Shown one piece after another: positions 44,531 through 50,230 of a DNA stretch of 50,230 nucleotides. Position 1 is the first letter of the stretch, and the number at the start of each line of letters is the position of its first letter. Where the stretch lies: assembly GCA_016872645.1 (NCBI GenBank), contig VGZH01000040.1, positions 1-50,230 of the forward strand, written 5' to 3'. A program made the translations under genes and the position numbers. The notes under the pieces were generated by a model, which was not told where the DNA came from, searched no databases, and saw nothing but the letters and a program-made list of their open reading frames with translations. This stretch comes from Planctomycetota bacterium (lineage in GTDB: Bacteria; Planctomycetota; Planctomycetia; Planctomycetales; Planctomycetaceae).

Positions 44531-45853
44531 ATGGCCATCCAATTTAATTGCCCCTACTGCACCGTCACCATCCAAGTCCCCGACAACGCCGCTGGCAAGA
44601 AAGGGACGTGTCCGCAATGCGGAACGAAAGTTCTCGTTCCGCTTCCGAAAAACTCGCCCCCACCAGTGACGGCTCCAGCGCGAGGGCCTGAACCTACTCA
44701 GACAGGGGCCTCGCCGAACTTCGCCGTACCTGCCGCCCCAATGTTCGCACCGCAACCGACTATGCCGATGGTCGGAACTCCTCCAGCGCCCGGTATGCCG
44801 TTCAGATTCGATCCTCAGCAACCGCTGCAAGCAGCTCCGGGATACGCCACACCGTTCGGTTTCACTCAGACACCACCATTCGTCCCAGCACCGCCGATAG
44901 TGTTGAATTCCGAATCTCCGACGGTTCCGAATCACTCTTCCAAGAAAAAAAAGCAACGGGGAAACCCCGTTCTGCCGGGAGTCATTGCAGTCCTGGTCAT
45001 TGTGATCGGCGTTGGAGCATTCATCTTCTTAAAGCCCGGCGTGAAGCCGAATCCGCTGAGCGGCACGCTCACGGCAACGCGTCTTCCGAACGGCAAGCTG
45101 CAGCCGGCGATCGTGCATCGCGACTGGCTCGAAGGCATTGACGAAGAGACCGTCACTGACGTGCTCAAGCAAATGGAGAAACGGACGGTCACACTTCGCA
45201 GCGATGCGGTCGTGCTGAAATTTCAAGGAGTCGCCGAAGGGATTAAGGTCACCGTCACTCCGGGATTGCACGGCGAATTGGTTGCGGTCGATGTCAGTAG
45301 CCACAAGGCGATCAGTAACTGGCAACAAAAGCAGGGAGTGAAGCTCAGCGACCGCCACCAGAAGGAACTGATCCGCGCAGCTAAATCGTTGATTCAGGAA
45401 TGGGCCAAGGCTGAAGCCGCTGGCGAGAAGAAACTGGACTTCAGCCGCTTTCACGACAGTCTGGGACTGGCCGCGTTGACATCCGGCCTGGGTTCGGAAG
45501 CCGTCGCGATTATTGACCGTTTGCCGCACAGTTGCATCGCCGAACAACAAGGGTTGCTCTATTTCTTGCTCCCTCCGGCGACCGATCATTTCAAGCTGCA
45601 AGGTCGCGAAGACGCCAAAGGCGTCGCCGTGTTCCCCGGCCGATTCGTCGTTAAAGTCGAGGCCGACGGCTCCGCGAAGAAATCCGACAAGTCCAAGAAG
45701 AGCGATGACGAAACCGAAATGGCGGACGAAGAGGAAGGCGAGATGAAGACCAAATCTTTCGGCCGTCCCGCTCTCAATGACCCGGCCGCGATGGACGAGT
45801 CGATGCCAGAGAAGCCGACGACCAAAAAGAAGGCAATGAAGAATGACGAATGA
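44531..45853 (+). CDS. Zinc-ribbon protein with single membrane segment
   Basis: This 440-aa protein starts with a zinc ribbon: FNCPYCTVTIQVPDNAAGKKGTCPQCGTK, with CPYC and CPQC at residues ~7-31, as in many planctomycete proteins. A Pro-rich linker (residues ~35-135) leads to a Lys-rich patch (KKKKQR) and one membrane segment (VLPGVIAVLVIVIGVGAFIFL, about 148-168). The soluble C-terminal domain is alpha/beta and unrecognised. The last ~65 residues are charged, Lys/Asp/Glu-rich, and look disordered. Topology is likely ribbon inside, C-terminal domain outside. No Shine-Dalgarno site is visible; a C-rich tract precedes the ATG. The next gene overlaps its last 11 bases. Confidence 0.82.
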   Translation: MAIQFNCPYCTVTIQVPDNAAGKKGTCPQCGTKVLVPLPKNSPPPVTAPARGPEPTQTGASPNFAVPAAPMFAPQPTMPMVGTPPAPGMPFRFDPQQPLQAAPGYATPFGFTQTPPFVPAPPIVLNSESPTVPNHSSKKKKQRGNPVLPGVIAVLVIVIGVGAFIFLKPGVKPNPLSGTLTATRLPNGKLQPAIVHRDWLEGIDEETVTDVLKQMEKRTVTLRSDAVVLKFQGVAEGIKVTVTPGLHGELVAVDVSSHKAISNWQQKQGVKLSDRHQKELIRAAKSLIQEWAKAEAAGEKKLDFSRFHDSLGLAALTSGLGSEAVAIIDRLPHSCIAEQQGLLYFLLPPATDHFKLQGREDAKGVAVFPGRFVVKVEADGSAKKSDKSKKSDDETEMADEEEGEMKTKSFGRPALNDPAAMDESMPEKPTTKKKAMKNDE

Positions 45854-45924
45854 GAAACGAGCAACTGAGAATGCGGAGTGGTATCACAGCACCGCAAGCC
45901 AGAGGAATTCGTCATTCGTCATTC
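45841..45924. repeat. Inverted GAATGACGAATGA repeat at a gene junction
   Basis: GAATGACGAATGA at 45841-45853 is matched by TCATTCGTCATTC at 45912-45924, preceded by GGAATTCG; the motif TCGTCATT recurs again just after. The repeat spans the end of the zinc-ribbon gene and the first ~27 codons of the next frame. Confidence 0.62.
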
Positions 45925-46901
45925 GACAATCGTCATTGGTAATTCTCTGGCTCTTCGCCACTCCGCTCGCCGCCCAGGATCACGTCGTCCTGCAAACGGA
46001 AGGTTCGACCAGCCGAGTGACGATGCCCTGTCAGATCGTGGACTACACCGGCGAACGGATCACCGTGCTGTTCAAAAGCGGGGTTCCGCCGAAGTCGTAT
46101 CCCGCCGAACAGGTCATCGAAGTTCGCACCGCGTGGCTCGAATCGCACGAACAGGGCCGCAAGCTGCTGGCCGACCGCAAAGTCGATGAAGCGCTCCGAG
46201 CCTTGCAAGAGGCTCTGCTCTCCGAAAAGCGAGCGTGGGTCCATCGCGAAATCCTCACTCTGCTGATTCGAGCTTCGCTGCGAAATGGAGATCGAGCCTC
46301 CGCCGGGACACGATTCCTGCAACTCTTGGAGAGCGATCCCACGACGCGGCAGTTCGGATTGATCCCACTGGTCTGGGCGGCCGAGTCCGTCTCCGGCGCT
46401 GCCAGGTCACAGGCCCATGAATGGCTGAAGCGGGAATTGGATGCTGCCCGACTGCTCGGAGCCAGCTTACTGCTCGACGACGCGACCAACGGCGATTCCG
46501 CTGCGCAGGAACTGCAAGTCCTCCAACGCAGCACCGACGATCGAGTCCGTTCGCTCGCGCAGGCTCAATCCTGGCGACTGAAGCTGCGAGCGTTGGAAGT
46601 CGGCGACCTCGAACTGAATCGCTGGGAGACTCGCATCCACGACATGCCCGCATCGCTGCGCGGCGGTCCGTCGTATCTGCTCGGCCGAGGACGGACGATG
46701 CGCCGCGAGCACGATCGCGCCGCAACCGCACTCTTGTGGACTTCGTTGATGGACGACGGCGACGCTCGCCTCGCCGCACGCGCCGGCGTCGAAGCGGCCC
46801 AATCACTCAAACGACTCGGCCAACCTGATGACGCTCGACGCTTGTTGCAAGAAATCGCCAGGCGCTTCCCCGATACCGAATTCGGCGAAGCCGCCAAGTA
46901 G
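45843..46901 (+). CDS. Exported helical repeat protein, start uncertain
   Basis: The open frame gives 352 aa. The first ~32 residues (MTNEKRATENAEW...RNSSFVIRQSS) come from the repeat at 45841-45924 and do not look like true protein. A hydrophobic segment follows at once (LVILWLFATPLAAQ), ending in an AxA-like cleavage site. The real start may be the TTG at about 45936, or translation may run on from the overlapping upstream gene. The mature part has a small beta domain (VTMPCQIVDYTGERITVLF, PPKSYPAEQVIEVRT), then TPR-like helices: GRKLLADRKVDEALRALQEALL and AGVEAAQSLKRLGQPDDARRLLQEIARRFPDTEFGE. Its TAG stop is part of a GTAG repeat end at 46898. Role unknown. Confidence 0.75.
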   Translation: MTNEKRATENAEWYHSTASQRNSSFVIRQSSLVILWLFATPLAAQDHVVLQTEGSTSRVTMPCQIVDYTGERITVLFKSGVPPKSYPAEQVIEVRTAWLESHEQGRKLLADRKVDEALRALQEALLSEKRAWVHREILTLLIRASLRNGDRASAGTRFLQLLESDPTTRQFGLIPLVWAAESVSGAARSQAHEWLKRELDAARLLGASLLLDDATNGDSAAQELQVLQRSTDDRVRSLAQAQSWRLKLRALEVGDLELNRWETRIHDMPASLRGGPSYLLGRGRTMRREHDRAATALLWTSLMDDGDARLAARAGVEAAQSLKRLGQPDDARRLLQEIARRFPDTEFGEAAK

Positions 46902-46945
46902 CGTTGGAGTGCGGGGTGTCAGCAACGCACTCCAAAGGACGCTAC
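46898..46945. repeat. 48-bp REPIN-like palindrome joining two convergent stop codons
   Basis: The element starts GTAGCG and ends CGCTAC. It has a perfect 10-bp inner stem, TTGGAGTGCG (46904-46913) with CGCACTCCAA (46926-46935). The plus-strand gene ends AAG-TAG at 46901 and mnmE, on the minus strand, ends AAG-TAG at 46942, so each terminal GTAG holds a stop codon. It probably also acts as a bidirectional terminator. Confidence 0.75.
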
Positions 46946-48360
46946 TTCCCGATGCAGAACTTGCTGAAGACGCGATCCAGCACATCGTCCGTGTAGACCG
47001 CCCCGACGATGTGGCCGAGAGGTTCCAAAACCTCACGTAGTTCGACGATCACCAAGTCGTCGCTCAATCCGAGTGCCGCCGCCTCGGCCGTGCGTTCGAG
47101 AGCCTCTCTTGCGGCGAGCAAACTGTTCTGGCACCGGGCCGCCGTCATGCCGAGCCATTGCCGCCGTCCGCGCGATTCGGCAGAGACGAGTTCGCTCAAT
47201 CGAGCACACAAATCATCGAGTCCCAAACCGTCGAGTGCGCTGACGGTCACTCGGACGCCATCGCCCGAGTGCTCCGAGGAGGGCGTCGAAGCTAAGGTCA
47301 CACAGTCCGCCTTTGTGCCGACGACCAAGATCGATCGCTGCTCACGACGCAATTCCGCGACCAATGACTCGTCAATCGTCGAGTCGGCCGACAGATCGCG
47401 ACACCAGACGATCAAGTCCGCCTGCTGCCACTGCTCATGCCGACGCTGCTGAGCCACCGCTTCAATTCCGCTCGTCGTCGCATCCCAACCGGCCGTATCG
47501 ATCAGGTCGACGTGCAAGTCGTCTCGATCGAGCGGCACGCACAGATAATCGCGTGTCGTACCACTGGTTTCAGAGACCAACGCGGCCGATTGCCCCGTAA
47601 GCACGTTGAGCAGCGTGCTCTTTCCGGCATTCGGCAATCCGGCCAAGACAACTCGCGGACGAGACGAACTCGTGAGTCGCCGCGAGGCTTGATCGCACAA
47701 CTCGGCAACCGACTGTTGAGCGGCTGCCACTCGCGACATCAATTGCTCATGTGAGACGAACTCGATGTCCTCGTCCACGAAGTCGAGGCCCGCTTCCAAT
47801 TCGGCCAGCAGGTCAAGCAAATCCGATCGCAGCCGCGCGATCTCGTGCGAGATGCCTCCGGCGAGTTGCCGCAGCGCTTGATCCAGTTCGACATGATCCG
47901 CCGCGTCGATGACGCCGAGCACCGCTTCGGCCTGCAATAAATCGAGCCGCCCGGCCAAGAACGCTCGCAGCGTGAACTCCCCCGGCCGAGCCGCTCGGCA
48001 ACCGCTGCGGCACAACTGCGTCAACAACGCCTCCAGCAACGGCGGCGAGCCGATCAAATGCAACTCCGCCAACGGCTGCCCCGTATAACTCTGCTTCGTC
48101 GGCCACAACCCAACCTCAACCGGCAAACGCAACCCATCTCGAAACGGCGCGTCGTCCCACGGCACATCGACCACCAATCGCCATTCTCCCGGATGCCACT
48201 CCGCGCGAGTCGCCTTCCGCCATCGCTCGGCATCGCGCGGAACAAAGTGCTGCTCCAGCACGCGCCGCACGTCGCCGCCACTCACGCGCACGATCCCGCG
48301 CCCTCCGGCTCCCGGAGCCGAAGCCAGCGCCGCAATCGTGTCGTCAAGATGCAGAGTCAT
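46942..48360 (-). CDS. mnmE: tRNA modification GTPase MnmE
   Basis: This 472-aa enzyme, with MnmG, modifies the wobble uridine (U34) of certain tRNAs. The N-terminal TrmE domain starts DTIAALASAPGAGGRGIVRVSG. The helical part has ARPGEFTLRAFLAGRLDLLQAEAV. The G domain is intact: GLPNAGKST (G1, near residue 243), SGTTRDY (G2), DTAGWD (G3) and TKAD (G4). It ends with the family C terminus FCIGK, whose Cys is the conserved catalytic residue. Length is normal. It uses a TAG stop supplied by the GTAG at the end of the repeat at 46898-46945. Confidence 0.97.
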   Translation of the reverse strand: MTLHLDDTIAALASAPGAGGRGIVRVSGGDVRRVLEQHFVPRDAERWRKATRAEWHPGEWRLVVDVPWDDAPFRDGLRLPVEVGLWPTKQSYTGQPLAELHLIGSPPLLEALLTQLCRSGCRAARPGEFTLRAFLAGRLDLLQAEAVLGVIDAADHVELDQALRQLAGGISHEIARLRSDLLDLLAELEAGLDFVDEDIEFVSHEQLMSRVAAAQQSVAELCDQASRRLTSSSRPRVVLAGLPNAGKSTLLNVLTGQSAALVSETSGTTRDYLCVPLDRDDLHVDLIDTAGWDATTSGIEAVAQQRRHEQWQQADLIVWCRDLSADSTIDESLVAELRREQRSILVVGTKADCVTLASTPSSEHSGDGVRVTVSALDGLGLDDLCARLSELVSAESRGRRQWLGMTAARCQNSLLAAREALERTAEAAALGLSDDLVIVELREVLEPLGHIVGAVYTDDVLDRVFSKFCIGK

Positions 48361-48466
48361 GTGTTCTTCTTGCCCGGCCGATAGCCGTAAGCCGATTGCT
48401 GATGGCCGTTATCCCTTTGCCAGTCTTCACCGAAGAAAAGGATCACGGCCATCGGCACACGGCCGG

Positions 48467-49927
48467 TCACGCGAGAATCTCATGGACCACTCGCCCATAG
48501 ACGTCGGTCAGGCGGTAGTCGCGGCCGGAGTGGCGGTAGGTGAGGTGTTCGTGGTTGAAGCCGAGCAGGTGCAGGATCGTGGCGTGCAGGTCGTGGACGT
48601 GGACTTTGTCTTGGACGGCTCGAAACGCAAAATCGTCGGTGGCTCCGTAGGTCATGCCGCCGCGCACGCCGCCGCCGGCCAGCCAAGTCGTAAAGCCGAG
48701 ATGATTGTGGTCGCGGCCGTTGCCCCCTTCGGTGGTCGAGGTGCGGCCGAACTCGCCGCCCCAAATCACTAGCGTGTCTTCGAGCAACCCGCGCCGTTTG
48801 AGGTCTCGCAGCAGCGCGGCGGTCGGCTGGTCGATGTCTTTCGCCAGCCGTGTCGTTTGCTCGTCGTGATTGCTGTGCGTGTCCCACGGCTGGCCGTTGC
48901 CGTAATAGACCTGCACGAACCGCACGCCCCGCTCGACCAACCGCCGAGCCATCAAGCAGCCGTTCGCGTACTTCGAGCTGCCGTACTCGTTGCGGATCGC
49001 TTCCGGTTCCAGCCGAATGTCGAACGCCTCCGACGCCGTGAACTGCATCCGAAACGCCGTCTCCATCGCACGGATGCGAGCCTCCAGCGCCGGTTCGTCG
49101 GGATGCTGTTCCAGATGCTTCGCGTTGATCCGCCGCAGCAGTTCGAGTTGCCGACGTTGCTGCGCGAGCGAAAGGCTCGTGTCTGAGTTTCGCAAGTTCG
49201 GCAGCAGCTTCTCCGGATCGAGATCGGTGTGGTTGATGTACGTCCCCTGAAACTCACCTGGCAGAAACGCACTCGTCCATAGCTCCGAGAACCGCACCGG
49301 CCGGCCGGGGCAGAGCACAACGTAGCCCGGCAGGTCCGCATTCTCGCTGCCGAGGCCGTACAGCATCCACGACCCCATGCTCGGCCGAGTCGGCGTGATC
49401 GTGCCGTTGTTCATCTGAAACAACGCCGGCCCATGATTTGGATTGTCGCAATGCATCGAACGAATCACGCAGAGGTCGTCGATGCACTCGCCAATCTGCG
49501 GCAGCAAGTCGCTGACCGGCAATCCCGACTCCCCGCGCGGCCGATACGCCGTCGGCACGGGCAGCAACCCGCCGGTTTTGTTCTCCGTCCGAAACTCCAC
49601 TTCCTTCGGCCGCTGCCCCGCAAACTGATTGATCGCGGGCTTCGGATCGAAGAAGTCCGCCTGAAACGGACCTCCATTCATAAAGAGCTGAATGATCCGC
49701 TTCACCCGCGGAGCGTGATGCGTGCTGAGTTTCTTTGCCGAACCTTCCGCGCGAGCCACCTCCGTCGGGCCAACCAGCGAAGCCAGCGCGACGGTCCCTA
49801 AGCCGCCACCCAGTCGGTGGAACATCGCTCGTCGTGATTGTGGTCTGTCGAACATCGCTCGGCTTCCAAGGTTCTCGAACTCGTCGAGATCAAGATAACC
49901 CGAAGCGATGTCCACGACAAACGGCAT
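48467..49927 (-). CDS. DUF1501 family Tat-exported protein
   Basis: This 486-aa DUF1501 protein shows MNGGPFQADFFDPKP, MHCDNPNHGPALFQMNNG, VERGVRFVQVYYG, GGEFGRTSTTEGGNGRDHNHLGF and the HVHDLHATILHLLGF end. The Tat signal is SRRAMFHRLGGGLGTVALASLV. The ATG at 49927 overlaps the upstream stop as TGATG, which suggests coupled translation but puts the Arg pair at residues 32-33. The ATG at 49855 would give a more usual short leader, with GGAAG seven bases before it. It lies after a gene of unknown family instead of a PSCyt1 gene. Confidence 0.9.
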   Translation of the reverse strand: MPFVVDIASGYLDLDEFENLGSRAMFDRPQSRRAMFHRLGGGLGTVALASLVGPTEVARAEGSAKKLSTHHAPRVKRIIQLFMNGGPFQADFFDPKPAINQFAGQRPKEVEFRTENKTGGLLPVPTAYRPRGESGLPVSDLLPQIGECIDDLCVIRSMHCDNPNHGPALFQMNNGTITPTRPSMGSWMLYGLGSENADLPGYVVLCPGRPVRFSELWTSAFLPGEFQGTYINHTDLDPEKLLPNLRNSDTSLSLAQQRRQLELLRRINAKHLEQHPDEPALEARIRAMETAFRMQFTASEAFDIRLEPEAIRNEYGSSKYANGCLMARRLVERGVRFVQVYYGNGQPWDTHSNHDEQTTRLAKDIDQPTAALLRDLKRRGLLEDTLVIWGGEFGRTSTTEGGNGRDHNHLGFTTWLAGGGVRGGMTYGATDDFAFRAVQDKVHVHDLHATILHLLGFNHEHLTYRHSGRDYRLTDVYGRVVHEILA

Positions 49928-50230
49928 CACTCTAGCACGAGCCGTTTGAGCGTGGCGGCTCCGTCGGGCCTGACGGCGATCTCAGCAGAGAGACGATGTT
50001 GTCGGACGGCTTGCTCGTATTCCTTGCCTTTGCCTTCTTGGAGAAAGAACTGACCGATGTTGAATTCGTTGCGTTGGTCGTTGCCGACCTTGCCGCGCAA
50101 GTAAGTGCCCGACGTAGGGCGAGTCCAACTGAGCTCGGTCTCTTGCCAGTGCTTGCCATCCTGTTCCGGAGCGAGCGAAACGAAGATCTCGCGACCGACG
50201 TGCGACTCGTTCCACGAGGACTCGCCGGGG
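49927..50230 (-). CDS. C-terminal part of an unknown gene (cut by the window edge)
   Basis: The last 100 codons of a minus-strand gene are present; the start lies beyond 50230. The visible protein reads GREIFVSLAPEQDGKHWQETELSW, then TYLRGKVGNDQRNEF, NIGQFFLQEGKGKEYEQAV and a beta-rich end APVRPDG-like with LKRLVLE. It looks like the end of an exported beta-sandwich protein; I cannot name a family. No standard start codon opens this frame inside the window in a sensible place. Its TGA shares one base with the DUF1501 ATG (TGATG), so the two genes are in one operon. Confidence 0.75.
   Translation of the reverse strand, partial: PGESSWNESHVGREIFVSLAPEQDGKHWQETELSWTRPTSGTYLRGKVGNDQRNEFNIGQFFLQEGKGKEYEQAVRQHRLSAEIAVRPDGAATLKRLVLE

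Overview
The window looks like chromosome from a member of the Planctomycetota. The evidence is the set of families: three DUF1501 proteins, two PSCyt1/DUF1549/DUF1553 cytochrome proteins, a decayed DUF1552 gene, a DUF1559 pseudopilin-like protein with a small lipoprotein beside it, a sulfatase, a ThuA-like fusion and several exported tetratricopeptide (TPR) proteins. Codon use is GC-rich and even across the window. I see no rRNA, CRISPR array, phage block, complete insertion sequence or transposase gene.

Layout. 1-2440: tRNA-Lys(CTT) with terminator, a DUF1501 gene, a RidA-family gene. 2474-8110 (minus): a run of DUF1552 pseudogene, unknown 185-aa gene, PSCyt1 cytochrome, DUF1501. 8276-13770 (minus): alaS and a large TPR protein. 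13858-17904 (plus): ALDH7-type aldehyde dehydrogenase, DUF1559 protein, lipoprotein and its frameshifted paralogue. 17913-22175 (minus): TPR protein, second PSCyt1 protein, and a 29-residue very basic protein with its own terminator. 22367-24536 (plus): AroH chorismate mutase and an isochorismatase-ThuA fusion. 24627-28342 (minus): DapA-like aldolase, APC permease, unknown exported protein. 28615-31455 (plus): GSA-aminomutase-like enzyme and MATE exporter. Then glnD (minus), a Tat/lipoprotein sugar-binding protein (plus), a squalene-cyclase-repeat protein (minus), and a plus-strand run of Gfo/Idh/MocA oxidoreductase, sulfatase and N-carbamoyl-D-amino acid amidohydrolase. After these come a 7Fe ferredoxin (minus), a large spermidine-synthase-like membrane protein, a zinc-ribbon membrane protein, a repeat-containing exported protein, mnmE (minus), and a DUF1501 gene coupled to a gene that runs off the right edge.

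How the genes fit together. Housekeeping genes (alaS, mnmE, aroH, glnD, ferredoxin, tRNA-Lys) are mixed with exported planctomycete-type catabolic modules. The PSCyt1 + DUF1501 pair at 2474-6999 is an exported haem protein with a Tat-exported partner of unknown substrate. The Gfo/Idh-sulfatase-carbamoylase run and the APC permease-aldolase pair look like small catabolic units.

Most unusual signal. The window holds several imperfect-palindrome repeats with REPIN architecture: two inverted halves, each starting with GTAG or GGAG, as in REP elements mobilised by RAYT transposases. Four lie between genes (1872-1936, 22738-22818, 40798-40857, 46898-46945). In three cases the element's terminal GTAG supplies the TAG stop codon of a gene: aroH, and both convergent genes at 46898-46945. 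Other repeat-like segments sit in frame inside coding sequences: ALDH7 (15038-15137), PSCyt1 (20336-20419), the spermidine-synthase-like gene (42918-42953), the ThuA fusion (23855-23880), and the start of the gene at 45843. Together they suggest palindromic repeats are reshaping gene ends and adding peptide segments here. Proof needs genome-wide repeat counts and homologue alignments that I could not run.
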